NCBI GenBank assembly: GCA_030765065.1
Contig: CM060989.1
Location: 60,836,001 to 60,900,000, forward strand
DNA: 64,000 nt
From: Deroplatys truncata
Taxonomy: Eukaryota > Arthropoda > Insecta > Mantodea > Mantidae
Direction of reading: 5' to 3'
Positions 21,474 through 36,154 of the stretch are shown piece after piece (the first letter of the stretch is position 1; each line of letters opens with the position of its first letter). The notes under the pieces are model-generated. The model had not been told where the DNA came from. It was given only the letters and a program-made list of their open reading frames with translations, and made no database searches. A program made the position numbers and the translations under genes.

Positions 21474-21926
21474 TATGTCGAGCTGTGGCCCTCTCTCCCC
21501 TCCTCCCTGTGTAACGTACACGTGTTGTAATATTTTGAAAAACGACAATAAAATATCTTAAGTGCTACATTCACATGACTTTCACTACCCTCTATCGTTT
21601 ATTAGTGGCTATATAAATTATTCTTATAAAGGTTTATTTTTCTATCCACTTCATTTTAATCCAGCTAAATCTTTGCAAAAATAGCTATATTACACATTTC
21701 GTTAGGACACAAAAGAAACAGCGATAGTCAAATGTTTAAGAACTGGGCGCTATATGCTGGCCTTAAAATTCAATACTGTTTCCATGCAATCGCGAGAAAC
21801 AACTGAAAATCGATGGGACTTAAAAAGAATGACAAAGTATTGAACAAGTCGAGCTATTAATAACGAATATCTCCGAAGTGGCTGAGCTTCAAAAAACGTT
21901 ATTTGAAATAAGTTGTGGTTTTAAAG

Positions 21927-22499
21927 ATACCTAACCGAGCGGGATGGCTCAGGCGAGAGGTCGTGGGTTCGATTCCCGGTGGCAGACCTTCCTAACCCAT
22001 GGGATTTTTCGGGGTTTCCCTGGGTCGCTAAATGAATGCTGGGAAGGATCATTACATCCTCCGAATTTCCTGTCCCTCCATTTCATCTCCATTCTCATCT
22101 CACTTCACCCTTCATCTGCTTGGTTTCTTTCAGGGTTGCAAGTGTCGGCGGGAGACCTCGGCGTGTGCGTGGCAGGGGAAAAGGATATTCTGAGCAAACC
22201 TTCGTCTTCCGGACTACGAACGGTCTCCGGATCCCGGAACCCCAGGGGATGTGTAAGCCTAAGGGGGCCGGCTGCACCAGCCAGCACCCGAGGAGTTGAA
22301 ATCTGTAAATGGTAGGGACCCTGTCCTCTACCTGTCGTGCCTCCTGGTCCGGTCGCCCTCTTTCTTCTCTCACCTCATCCGTACATCCTGGGGGCGCCCC
22401 ATCAGGGGCAGAGACACAAAAGATCTGCGTGTCGAGGTGCTAAGCTCCCCTCCGCTTGTAGTCCTATCCTGTCCTATCATATCCTATCCTATCCTATCC
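21927..22499 (+). repeat. tRNA-derived SINE with (TATCC)n tail, inserted in a dominant repeat
   Basis: The head CCGAGCGGGATGGCTCAGG..GTCGTGGGTTCGATTCCCGG carries A- and B-box-like sequences (B box GGTTCGATTCC). A body of about 450 bp ends in TATCC/TCCTA pentamers (22455-22499). TAAAG flanks both sides (21922-21926, 22500-22504), and the host repeat continues across the insertion (..TTTTAAAG then GGATCTACATTTTTGT). The 123-codon ORF over the body has no protein character. Confidence 0.75.
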
Positions 22500-23691
22500 T
22501 AAAGGGATCTACATTTTTGTCTAGTACGTTTTCGTCTATCGCTTAGGGTTTACCTGTTTTACAAGATTATACAAAATTCCTTCCTAATGAAGAGGACTTC
22601 ATAGGCTATTCCCAGAAAATTCAAAATATGAATTTTATTTGTCATGTAAATGTTTTTAATACATGCTATTCTAATCAAAATCGTTAGAGCCATTTTATAG
22701 AAAATCAAAAATTTCGAAAAATGTTTCATGTAAAGGATAGTTTGGGACCTTTTTCTAAAAATGCTTTCTTTGGATTCAATCGGCCTCAAAACATGTATTT
22801 CCGGTGAAATCTCAGTATCTCTCAAAAACGAAAAGTCGCATAAATACACACTTAGTTTATAGATTTAGTACCCTCCAAAGCTGCGACACGAAGATTTTCA
22901 TAAAATCCCCCCGCCGCCAAATAACTGTTCGCCACACACCGATACATGAGGTTTCTCCTAACAGATTCATCGCGATGTGACCACGAAGTTAAAGCGACGT
23001 AAAGTAGAGAGGCAGAGAAAAAATTCCCGCCATGAACTACCCTTTCATATAGAACATTTTCGATATTTTTTATTTGCTCAAAAATAGCCACAACGATTTT
23101 GAATAAAATGCCTTTTAGGATATCTACATGACAAAATATATGCATATATTGTTATACCTTTGTATAACAGCTATAAAACAAACTCACTACATATTAATTT
23201 CTTTTTAAAACACACAATTTCTTTCAAGGATTTTTTTGTGGCATGAGCAATTTCCGAGATTTCCGTTGTTGATTTAATATGACACCAATCGCATCTCTGG
23301 AAGGCACTAAATTTCAATATCAAGTCTGTTGTTTATCCCTTTGTTTTTCGATTAGGCTGTTAAACACACATAGGTATTTTTTTTATAAACATACAGGAAC
23401 GAAAGAACACTCAGAACGTGTATTTTCGGTGAAATCTTGATATCGAATTTTTGGGTGGGTGGAATGCAATACTTCCTCTGTCTTGTATGTGATAGAGAAA
23501 GCCATAAAGTATTGAAAAATTCAAACCAGTAACAACGAATCTCTTGGACATGGTCGATGCCACAAAAAAAAACTAATTTGAAATAAATTATACGTTTTAA
23601 TGAGATCTACATTTTTTGTGAAGTACGTTTGTGTTTATCTCTATCTTTTGCCTGTCACATTTTTTAGAAGGTACTAAATATAAACACCAAG

Positions 23692-23697
23692 CGCGCG

Positions 23698-23742
<45 letters not shown>

Positions 23743-23743
23743 T
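23692..23743. repeat. (GC)n(AC)n microsatellite inside a dominant-repeat copy
   Basis: CG/GC units followed by about 18 AC units, at the position where other copies carry (CA)n. Confidence 0.9.
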
Positions 23744-26345
23744 TTTAAACTTTTTTTCATGGACTCTCAAAACATTTTTTCGGTGAAATCTCGATTTCGA
23801 ATTTTGGTTGGAATGCAATACTTTCCTCTACCTACCTTGTAGGTGGTAGAGAAAGTAATAAATCAATGAAAAATTCAACCAATAGCAATGGATATCTCGA
23901 AGATGGTTGATGTTACAAAAATTCTATGATACATTCATATGACTTTCTCTACCCTCTATCTTTATTAGCGGGTAAACAAACCATTCTCACTAAAGCTTAT
24001 TTTTCTACCATTTTAATCCAAATAAGCCTTGCAAAAATAGCTACATTACGCATTTCGTTATGGATACAAAGAGAACAGCGATAGTCAAATGTTTAAGAAC
24101 TGGACGCTATATGTCGGCGTTAAATTCCATACTGTTTCCATGCAATCCCGAGAAACAACTGAAAATCGACGAGACTTTAAAAGAATGACAAGTATTGAAC
24201 CTTTAATGATGGATATTTCAGAAATGGCTTATGCCATAGAAAAGCTTAAATTAAGTAAATTGTGTGTTTTTCACAATTTACGTCACATCCCTGTATGAGG
24301 CCACATGTACTACACAAAAAATGTAGATCTCTTTAAAACACATAATTTATTTCAAATAATCCTTTTTTGTGGTATGGTTCGAATTGCTCAATACCCATTC
24401 GTTTAAAGTCGTGACGTCGATTTTCAGTTGCTTCTCGCGATGCCATGGAAATAGTATAAAATTTTAAGTCCAGCGTGTAGCATCCAATTCTTAAACATTT
24501 GACTATCGCTATTTCCTTTTTATCCGTAACGGAAATATATGTAATGCAGCTATTTCCGGAAAGGTTTATCTCGATTGAAATGAAGTAGATAGGAAAACAA
24601 ACTTTCGTAAGAATAATTTGTATACCTACTAATAAGCGATAGAGGGTAGAGAAAGTCGTGTAAATACACATCAGATTTTTAATTTCTCCACCACTTACCT
24701 ACATGGTAGGTAGAGAAGTTATTGCATTCCACCCAAAACTTCGATATCGAGATTTCATCGGAAATACATATTTTGAGGCCCCCTGAATAAAAAGAAAATT
24801 TAACTTTCTCTACCAGGCAGAGAATATGTAGAGAAGGTATTGCATTTCAACCAAAAAATTGATATCGAAATTTCACCGAAAATTTTTTTTTAGATAAAGC
24901 TCCATGTGGTGCGTGTTTGTGTGTGCGTGTGTCTGTCTTTCTGTCTGTGAACAGCATAACTCAAAAACGAAAAGTTGGACAAATACCAAACTTGTCGTTT
25001 AAGTTCAGTGTCTTTCAAAGATGCGACACGAAGGTTTTCAGGAAAACCCCCCACCCCAAACTACCCTTTATATAGAACATTTTTCGAAATTTTTAGTTTC
25101 TTGAAAAGTGGCTCTAACGATTCTGATGAAAATACCATATATTACAGATACTTACATGACAAATAAAACGTACATATATCTTGAATTTTCTGGGAATATC
25201 CTGTTAAATCCTCTTATTCTGAAGGAATTTTAGATAATCTTGTATACTGATAAACGATGAGCGATAGTCGAAAATGTACTACACAAAAAAATGTAGATCT
25301 CTTTAAAACACACAATTTATTTCAGATTTTTTTTGTGGCATAAGCCATTTCCGAAGATATCCGTTATCAATGGTTCGCATTGCTCAGTACTTTGTCGTTC
25401 CTTTCAAGTCCTGTCAACATTCAGTTGTTTTTCGCGATTGCATGGAAACAAAATGGAATTTTAAGGCCTGCGTATAGCGTCCAGTTCTTAAATTTGACTA
25501 TCGTTGTTCCCTTTGTATCTGCGACGAAATGTGTAATTTAACTTTTTCTGCAAAGGTTTATCTCGATTAAAATGAAGTAGATAGAAAAATAAGATTTCGT
25601 AAGAATTAAAAAATTCACTAATAACCATAGAGGGTAGAGAAAATCATATAAATGTAACACACCAGATCTTTAGAAAAAGACCAAACTTGGTATTTAAGTT
25701 CAGTATCTTCCAAAGATGCGAGATGAATATTTTCAAGAATCTCCCCACCCCAATTACTCTTTACATGGGGAATTTTTCTAAACTTTTTTATTTTCCCAAA
25801 AATGGCTGTAACGATTTTGCTTAAAAACACTATATATCAAAGATATTTACATGACAAATAAATTGTAGGCATACCTGAATTTTCTTGGAATAGCCTGTGA
25901 AATCCCCCTCATTTGGAGGGTATTTTGAATAATCTTGTATAACTGTGTACGTTTAAGCGATATTGGAAAACGTACTACACAAAACATTAGATCTCTTTAA
26001 AACACAATTTATTCCAATAACCTTTTTTGTGACACAAGCCATATCCGAGATATCCGTTTTAATGGTTCGAATTGATCAATACATGTTTTTCTTTTTAAGT
26101 CCTGTTCACATTCAGTGTTTTTCATCATTACATGAGAAGAGTATGGCATTTTAAGGCCGGCATATAGCGATCAGGTCTGACAATCGCTATTCCCTTTATA
26201 TCTATACCTAACGAAATGTGTAATGTAGCTATTTCTGCAAAGGTTTATCTCGACTAAAATGAAGTAGAAACGCAAGAAGTTTGTATATTCAATAATAAAC
26301 GATAGAGGGTAGAGAAAGTCATGTGAGTTTAAAACATCAGAATTT

Positions 26346-27079
26346 TTTCTTTGTTTTTTACTTTTTGTCTGTATTCCAATTCTGTACATTGTGGTACATA
26401 CAGCATGTATGTGACGCAACTAGAGCCATCTTTCGGGCGTGTATGACAAATTAGGCAGTGCTCTGCCTGGAACTCTGGTGCTATTGAACTGAGTGAAATG
26501 TAAATTTGCAGTTCGTGATAATCTATGTTAAATCAGAACGGAAATGCGTCATTACTTGTATGATATGTAAAGCGATGAAGGGGTTGTTTTGTTGCTAGAT
26601 GTCAGATCATGTATTTCTATTTGTCATTAGGGTATTTAATGGAAAGTTAAGAGCTAGGCAGTTAATGTTTTGTTTGCGATGCATCTGCCATACCTATGGT
26701 GTGATGCTGGCTACGCCCAAGAGCATTTGACAGGAATAATGTCACGTACATGTGCGGCGCAAGTTAAACCTTACTGCGTTTATAAATATTTAAGTGTTGC
26801 GAGAGCATTTTTAGTGTAATTCTATTATACAGAGTAAACAGTATAAATGTGAAACAGTCGGTGGCTTTATTTACAGTTCATTATGATCACAGACGACGTG
26901 GTTCACAATCAGATTTGTTTTAAAATGATACTTTGGACTTACTGCCTAATGAATATTACAAAGAATAAAAGTCCATTATTATCAGTGGTAACTAACCCGC
27001 TTCTTGTGCACGATTATTTCTGAAGATATAATGATGAATTAGTTTAATTCGTCAGTTAAAAAAATAAATAAAATAGAAG
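26346..27079 (+). other. Upstream region of the TMC gene, possible promoter
   Basis: No repeat of the local families is seen here. TATAAATA at 26781 is followed 30 bases later by TTAGTG (26811), an initiator-like pair. This would give a 5' leader of about 270 bases to the ATG at 27080, but that leader contains other ATGs. A distant non-coding first exon is equally possible. Confidence 0.25.
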
Positions 27080-27239
27080 ATGTCAGGAGGAAAGAAACGT
27101 AGTTCTCGTGGTCAAGGTTGGGAAGAAGCTGGTGCAGAGTTTTATCAAGAAAGTTACCCGGCAGATGTTGATCTGGAAGTGCTACAAAGGGATCCTTCAC
27201 ATATTGCTACTCTATTACCAAGCAAACAATCTCGTGCAG
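27080..27239 (+). CDS. TMC exon 1 (start codon)
   Basis: 53 codons plus one base, starting MSGGKKRSSRGQGWEEAG. The donor is GCAG|GTATAC. The ORF stays open to a later GT at 27268, but only the 27239 donor gives phase 1, which exon 2 requires (GCT, Ala, across the junction). Confidence 0.85.
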
Positions 27240-30200
27240 GTATACCAAAAGTATATGCTAACTTTAGGTAATCTGTGAATTGAAGCTAATATTGTAGTAT
27301 AAATAATATTCATCAGGAACCAGAGCAAATACTGAGTACTTGTTTTATATCACGTTCTCCAAAAGAACACATTTTAAGAATATGATGACAAAATAATTAC
27401 AGGACTAACTCTGTCATACTATCACCATTAGATTATTCATGAATGAGGAACAGACATTGTCATAAATAAAAATTACCCAAAATACCATCGTCAAATACAC
27501 AACTGAAGTATATAACACAAAACAGCTTATACATTTCATGCACCTATCATCAGCTACACTATATGATTGAGGAGTATATGTTCCAACTAATGAAATATGC
27601 CATGTTAAACTTGTTAATTAATTGCAGAAGAAAAGTCTGTTTATCCATAAAGTCAGGTACAGAGTAACAGGCCTCGTTGCACAGATATTGAAAGATTAGA
27701 CATATTTTGCTGTATTGTCAGATGACAGTAATTTTTAACTGTTTGGGCTGTTAAAAACAAACTTATAATGAATCCTTTATTTATAACAGACATGTTTTAT
27801 GTTTATAAAAGGATTAAAAATGCTTGAAGCTTTTGAAAAAGCCCTTCACAATATTGTAGTTATTAGTACCACACATTTCTTACAGCTTTCTTTTATAGCA
27901 CAAAGGCCAGTCTTCTGCATTACATGTGATACGAGCACAGCAATGGAGCGATTGTTGAGAATTGTTATAAGGGGATGGAGAGGGCAGGCTGGCTGCATTA
28001 AGTTTTATAATCACATATGACATTTCTCTTGCCATACAAAACTTTTCAATGAGTTCCTCTTTCTGCATCAGGAGCAAGGGAGATGTGTTCTGTGATGTCA
28101 CAAAGTTTCCAGTTGCTGACTTTGGTAAACAATTGTTGCAGAAATTCCTCAAAACACCTATTTCCCTTTACCTACCGTGTTTAATTTTCATTATTGAGCA
28201 AAAACATGCATAAATACCCCTTTTATTATTGAGTTTGAGTGGAAAGCATGAGTAAATATTATTGATCTTAATTTTGAAATAGTCGGAGGTAGATCCAGGA
28301 TTCTCCAAGAAGGGTGGAGGGTATTTTTTTTTAAAAAAACCTTATTATACTTATACCACAAAGCAAAAGCGAGTAATTGCATTTTTTTTTTTTTTTTACC
28401 TTTGTAATTAACTGTATTCCTTGGTAAAGGGTGCAGGCATAACCGTTTGGCTTTAAAATGATACAAGTACCACAATAAGCGTAAGGCTGAAGTACGTCTG
28501 GAACAATGTCAGAAATCTGTATTGTATAAGGCAAGACAGGACCTTCGTAGCAATGAAATTTCCCAAGTTTATTTTAAGGAAACTTTTAGTATAGTACATA
28601 CTAGTTAAGATGTAATGTATTGTTACTTATTTCACCTGTTGTAAATATAATCCCTGTTTGATTAGGCTGGCCAGTTTTCCTACAACAACCTCAACATCAT
28701 TTGAGATAGTGGAAATGTTAGCTATTTACACTGAGGAGCACTTATGCTTATTTCATCATCTGCAGATTCTTTTTATTTGCAGTAGTAAACATGTCAATGC
28801 TGCTAGAAGAAGCTTTTCTGCAGAATTTTGACATATTTTACCTTCTGCAATTTTTTTTTTAAATGTAAATTTATACACTAAAAATTTTTACTTTGGTACT
28901 CATTGCATAGAAAATAGTAAACTTTCAGCTAATATTTCAAGTATTACTTGTGAAGTAAAACTGCTTTTGAAAATTGATACCTATTTACTGTAAGTGTTAA
29001 TGCAGTGCAATCTGCTCATCGTAACTTGGCAAAGAACTGGATTCATGCTGTCACTGAAGAAACCCTAAACAGCACAAGTTGAATGGCTTATTGTTGCCAG
29101 TCCTCCACTCACTCCTAGGATGAGTCCCACAGTGTCTATTCAAGGGGTTTATGCTCATTCCTAGCAAACACTTCGGTGGTGACATATGAATTTGAGGTAG
29201 AAATAAAATTGTTAGGTTTAATTTCATTAAAAATAAACAAGTTTGTAAACTTAATGCAAATGAGGGGGCCCTTGAGTGTTTTTTTGGAGGGTTAGTGTTA
29301 AATGCCTATTCTTACTACATATAGCACCATAGGCAGTGACAAATCAAATGATAATTGGTAAGGAAATGTTCCAGGCCTAAGTTTAGGTTACCTCCCAGGC
29401 ATTTGCCAGTATAAGGACTAAGAAAAATCTAGAAAAAAACCTCAATCAGGGAGGATGGACCTGGCAGTCTGGGGAAGTTTTTACTGTGCTAAGGGGGAGA
29501 GGGTGTTCCGTCCTTGGTTACGGTAACATCTCGCATAGATCTTGGGATGACTGTATGCCGGAAGTCTATGATGCCTACTTTAAGTATTCGCACCTGTTTT
29601 TTTAGAATTTCTGTGCAATTACAGTGACCAAATTTTGATCTACACCGATGGATCTAAGTGCACCAACAGTGTTTGCTGTGCTTATATTGATGGAACCGAA
29701 ACCTATACATTCGGATTTCATGATAGCACATCCATTTATAGTGCAGAGCTGCATGCCATATACCGAGCCATTTTGTATGTGTGCTGCCGAAAATTGGGAG
29801 ACTGTCTCATTTTGAGTGATTCCCTTAGTACACTTCAGTCTTCGTGAGCTGTACAACTACTACCACCCCATTGTTAAGCGAATCCAGGATGCCCTCCATG
29901 TTTTATACGCTTCTGACGTTAATGTGGAGTGTGCTTGGATACCTGGTCACGTTGGCTTGCCTGGAAATGAACTTGATTTGACAGCTAAGGCGGTGACCAC
30001 TGAACCCAGTGTTACAGTACCTCATGTAACGTTGGAAGACTTTAGGCTTGTTGTGCAGAGAGCAATGCTGTTGTGCTGGCACGAGGAGTGGTTAGCTCTC
30101 CGCAGAAATGAGCTAAGAGTAATGAAGGATATTCCAATAAACTGGTAACTTCCTGTCATGTGTCTCGTCGTGAGGAGGAGATTTTGGCTCGGTTGGGAAG

Positions 30201-33200
30201 ATTTTCAACAAAAGAAAGGCCCCCCTTCAAACTATACTTTTGTGGAAACTTTCTCTTTCTCTCAAAAATATTTCTTAATGATTTTGATCAAAATACCATA
30301 TTTTAAGATATTTGCATGACTAATAATTTTCTCTGAATATTGTGTGAAGTTCTTTTCATTCTGAATGAATTTTATATAATTTTATAAAACTGATAAACCT
30401 AAGAGAGAAACAAGAGCTTACTTCAGAAAACAATGTAAAGTTAATTAAAATAAATATGCAATTTATGTTATATATGTTACTTTTAAGTTGTGGACATCAT
30501 TTAAGTATTCTTCCTCTTACTTTTGCTTCATTCTTTTACTAGAGCTCCTTACTGCTGTTTAAGAATAATTTATTCCTCAAAGACTTCAACTTCTGAATTG
30601 ATTGCTCCGTTCTGATAAACTTCAGAAAAAAATGTAGTGTTCATTAAAATATACGATTTCTCTATTACAACAGTTTTTTTTTTAATACCTTGTCTACTGC
30701 TTACCTTGTAAGTACAGGAAGTAATGCATTCCACTCAAAAATTTGATACAGAGATTTCACTGGAAATACACATTTTGTGACCCCTGAATTCAGAAAAAAA
30801 ATGTTATAGAAAAAGATCCGTGTATATTGTGCATCTGTGAACAGCACAAGTCAAAAACAAAAAGTTGGATAAATACTAAATTTGGTATTTAAGTTCAGTA
30901 TCTTCTAAACACGTGACAAAAAAGAAAATCTCCCAAACCCCAACTGTCCTTACATTTTTCAAAATTTTTGATTTTCTTAAAAATGAATAACGATTTTTAA
31001 TAAAATACCATATATTAAACATATTTACATGAAAAATAAAATGCATATCTTGAATTTTCTGGCAATAGCCTGTGAAGTCCTCTTCATTTGGAAGGAATTT
31101 TGTATAATCTTGTATAACTGGTAAATGTTAAGCGATAAGACGAAAAAGTACTACACAAAAAATGTAGATCTCTAAAGCACACAGTTTATTTCAAATAACT
31201 TTTGTAGCCATTTTTGAGATATCCATTATTAATTAATGGTTTGAATTGCTCAATATTTTATCATTTAGGCCTGTCGATATTCGGTTGTTTCTCAGGATTG
31301 CTTCGAAAGAGTATGGAATTTTAAGGCCAGCATATAGCCTACAGTTCTCAAACATTTAATTATCACTATTCCCTTTGTATGTGTAACAAAATGGTAATGT
31401 AGTATTTCTGCAAACGTTTATCTCAATTAAAATTAAGTAGATTGAAAAATAAATTTATATAAGAATAATTTGTATGCCCACCAATAAACGATGGAGGGTA
31501 AAGAAAGTCATGTAAATGAACAGCAGATTTTTTTCGTAGCAGTAGCCATTTTTCAAATATTCCATACTGTTTGATTACTTTCTCTGACAAAAGATGCTTG
31601 AAAGTTTATATAATATATATTTTTTTCCCCCTTAACAAGAACTCCTTACTGTCATGTAAGAGTAATTTATTTCTCTAGTATTAAGTCTTCTGAATTGATT
31701 GAACATTATTTCCATGTATGCTGTATGTAACTAAGTTCTTATTGCTTAATTTGAAGTCATTTTCAGACAAAAATGTATCATAAATAACTTAAAGTGGACA
31801 GAAGAATCGCTTTTAAGTAATAATAACCTAATATATAATTAAGATATATACATAAATTTGTAATGTTACAGAAAATTGTGTGGCTGTGCCACATTAGATT
31901 TTTATGTTTATTTAGAATTAACATTGTACACTAAAATCAGATTAGTCATAACAATGGGCAGAAGCGGTTTGCTCAGTTACCAAGGAAGACAAAAGCTGTT
32001 GGAGTTGGAAGAATTTAAGAGGTTTGAAGTAGGATTTATATGAACACCCACCTTACTCCTCCGATTTGCTTTTCCTGAGTTTTTCCTTTAGCCCAAGTTC
32101 TGCCTTGCTATCAGCATTCTTCATCAAATCAAAAGGGATTTTCAGCTCCATAGGATTATTTTGCAAACGTTTCAAAATACAGCTATCTAGATAGCATAAT
32201 ATACTGGAATAGGAGCATTCTGAAATAAATGTACTGATAGGAAGGTTATGTATGATTTTTGCTGATATTTGAGGATAGGTTTATTTGCATTTTAGAATAG
32301 AAAAGACAAATGCCTAAAGGAGAGGGAGACAATTCCTAAAGTATTCCATTAAGAAACATACTTAATATACTAAATGTGGATCAATCTAGATTCATTGAAT
32401 TGTTGCATGTTGGAAGTATTCGTTGTCCTCTGTGCTGTAGTAGTTGCCATGCTAGCCTTAGTTTCCGAGGTCTCAAGTTCAAACCCGGCAGAGGACACTG
32501 GATTTTTTTGGGGTATAAAAATCCTTAGCATGGCTTCCTTCAGAAGGGAAGTAAAGCCGGTGGTCCCGTATCGTAGATGTACGGCATGTAAAAGAACCTC
32601 TAGCCTGGTAAAGAGGCCTCTGAGCAAAATTACCAGTCTTTCACGCCCAATATAGAATGGGACACTAAGGACCACAGCAGTTAAAGAGCGTCCATAAATA
32701 AAACTCAATTTCTGGAAGTATTCTTGTCATTATGGAAAGTAAAATGGTTCATCTCCAGCAACAATATGTTTATACATCTTTATTGCCAGTTCTTGAAATG
32801 CATGTTTTCTAGATTTATTTTACATCACTTTAACTATATGGTTATATCGTGACATCTGTTAGAAGATACCTTGTGGCTCAGTGTTTGGCAAACAGTTAAC
32901 TTTCTAGGTCTCATCCCTGTAGCATATCATTTTGCTTAATCACGTGCCCACAGAGGCCTTAGTGCTAGGCAACTGTACCTGTGCTTCTATATGTGACATG
33001 CAGATGATAGCTTCAACATGTGTCCACAAATGGCATTAGGGTGCTGTTCAGTCTGCCTGCTTTCATTATCTTTGGAAAGATGGCAAAGTATTCACTATTA
33101 CCACCTATTTTCATTTTTACTATTGTTTTAGATCTTTGGGTTGTATTATTAAATATCCAGTCCAATATTTACCTTGGCAACTGAGGGATTTGAACCTGGG

Positions 33201-36101
33201 ACCTCTGAATGTGGGCCACAGATGTTAACCATCCTAGCCATCCTGCTCGGTTCCATATGTTCTTATCTCTGATTCCATTAGACAGTTTTCAACTATCACA
33301 ACATTGATTTACCTAACGTGAAAGTATAGGCAACAAATCTGTCAACTTTGTCAAACACAGTTTGAAAGTGTTCTTGAAGGAGGTATTATTGCCTCAGTTG
33401 CAAGGTTAATATCACATTCTTCTTTTAGTTGTCTCCTGGGCAAATGAAAATTATTATCTTTATGCCTAGGAAACTTAAGAAGTGTATAGTTCCATAAGAA
33501 TCTGAAGCTTATCATCCGTACACTAATGTTAGTCTTCCAGCACCAAAGTATTACCTTCATCTATTTGTAGACCCTTAGGAGAGGAAAAACAATGAGCAGA
33601 CTTTTGAAGCATAAGTTTGTCTAAGTTTCACTCAGCTACACACCTGCAAAAAAGCGCTGGTATTGAGCTTTATTTCTCCCTCCCTCCAACAAAGTGCAAT
33701 GTTTATTACCAGGCAGAGGTGTTTTAGTAAGCAAACCATCAAGTAATGAATGCACCAAAGGTTGGTGGCGAGAAAAGATGGAAGCTCTTGTGACCTTATA
33801 GTGTTCTCGAATGTACAATTGCAAAACAGCACACTATACTTAAATAGCAGGTAAACCATAATTTAAGGAGTTACCTATTGATAGAGTACAATAAAGTTAC
33901 CTCATGATTTAATTAAAGCATTAATATACAGAAACCTGAGTTATATTGTCTTTTCTTTTACATCCAAAATTCTTAAATTTTTAAACCAATATCCAGTCTT
34001 ATTAGCATATGATCTGATCCATACTTTGAAGCCAAGGAAGTTGTAAGGCCACTTTCCTCGTTCCTTTCTAATAATGTCACATGTTCCTTCTGTTTAATTG
34101 AATTACAGATTATTTAACGTAATGTTTTAAACGTCCTTTGAGCTCTAATATTACATCTGATGTTTTCTCCATTCATGCCCAATTCCGCTACAAACAATGC
34201 TTATTATGTTTATGTTTTTTATGTATGACCTGGGCTTTAATTTAGAGATATGGTCACAGTTCTCCATATGTACCAAATAAATGAACAGTTGCAACGAAAC
34301 CATCTGATGGGTTGTAGAGGAGAATGTCCGTCACAATACCTGACGTCACCTATACTCTGTGTGGTATGATTGCTCTGTTTACTTACTAAAACCCTTCTGC
34401 CTGTTTATTACACACATGATAATATAATTCTCAATTTATTCTAAGGCATTTATGTTCACACACACAAATACTAAAAGTACTCTTCTATATTTTCTAATAA
34501 ATTTTAAACTAATAAATATTCTTAAATAAAAAATATAAACTAACATAATATTGGAACTATAAATGGAGATAATTAAATTTTTGTGCTTAAGTGTGGATGC
34601 CTTATCATTTTATATATCTTTTCAATTAAAAATGTTTAGCATTGCCGTACAATAAGCATTAATTTTACTTGCAAAAAAAACTAAGTATGGCAAGGATTTG
34701 ACCTTGTATAATTCTAATTGCCAGATACATGGCATTTGATTCTTAAGCCAACAAAACATACAACCAAGAGTGAGATGTATTTTCCTTTTGTTGCATGTCT
34801 TCAAAATCAAGTTTTTTCTATGTTCAAGAGTATACATTTCCAGTTTTCAACCAATGTAATCAAAACCATGTTTCAATTTGGTTCTCTGCTAATCTTCACA
34901 ACCTTCGGACATCTTCAAAGTGCTGGTTTATAATAAGCGGGCTTAAAGGGGAAAATGATCCAGATTGCCTGCATCAATTGTATCATTGTGAGTTCATACT
35001 TGATACTTCAGACTTCTCCCAATTCTCCCAACACTTTTTTGAGCAGCTGCATTTTTCCTGCTCAAACAATTTTCTCTACAAACTGGTTCTTTTCTTTTTT
35101 TGTTGTGCCATTTTGCATTTGAATAGTGCATTGTTACTCTTTGGTTAAGGTTAAGGTTAAGGTTTATTCTACTCTTAGGAACAAAACCGGTAAATGCTCT
35201 TATTCTGTAAACATTTTTGTCATGATCTATTTGCATGTACAAAATCTTAAATCAGATTTTCTTCGGCATTTTTAAGGTGATTCCTTTCTTGTCATTGTAT
35301 ATAAATTCTGTATTTCAAGTCTTAAAGCTCCCTGTGCTTATTGTCCATAGTTTATGGCATGCATATTTAATATACTCTTATCACAATAAATAAAAATCCC
35401 ATGGTGGTAGTAAAAAGCTGTTGCAAAGGAAAAGCAAAAACTTGAAAACTTCCAAGCATCTTCTGTCGCATGGTACAAGTATATTTGGGGAATGAAATAT
35501 TTGTTAAATGGTTAATGCTATAAAATAAATTATTTGATACAAACTGTATAGTTAAATGCACTTTATATTTTTTCTGAAGCAGTTTTGTCCATCTCTTATG
35601 GTTATATAAGACTGCAACACATCTAAACAGAATGAAAGGGACTTCACAAGCTATTCATTGAAAATTAAATTTCTCATGTCAGTAGGTGAAACATATTACA
35701 ATACAAATATTTTAATCAAAGTAGTCATTTTTGAAGAAAAAAATAAAAGCAATAGCAATTTTTCCAATAAAGGGTATTTTTAAATTGAAAGAATTCCTTG
35801 AAAATATTTATATAACATCCTGGGAAGCTATTGGATATAAGTGCCAAGTTTGGTGTTTATCTAGCCTCTTCTTTTTGAGTTATGCTGTGTACACACACCA
35901 TATACATGTATAAATGTGTGCGCGCACAATGCTTTTTCTAATAATGCCCCCTTTTCTTTTTTACTTTCTCTGCTATGTGCTTAACAGTAAGTAGAGGAAG
36001 TATTGTATTCCACCTGAAAATTCAGTGTTGAGACTTCAGAAGAAATACATTTTTTGAGACCAAAAAAGGCATTTTTAGAAGAAATTCTGTCTGTCTGTAT
36101 G

Positions 36102-36154
<53 letters not shown>

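Larger units (their letters stand above)
21545..26345. repeat. Cluster of old, rearranged dominant-repeat copies
   Basis: Nearly the whole stretch is made of a diverged subfamily. It is recognised by ACTTTCTCTACCCTCTATC ends, TGGTTCGAATTGCTCAATAC, CGATTTTCAGTTGTTTCTCG, AATGTAGCTATTTCTGCAAAG and TGTAGATCTCTTTAAAACAC. Orientation switches several times: plus at 21545-22820, minus at 22820-23280, plus at 23280-24295, minus at 24300-26345. CA tracts sit at the expected internal site (23692-23743). A SINE interrupts it at 21927. Confidence 0.75.

Noticed and set aside
27240..27271. Continuation of TMC exon 1 to the GT at 27268
   Set aside because: That donor gives phase 2, and in that phase exon 2 contains stops; the donor at 27240 gives the required phase.
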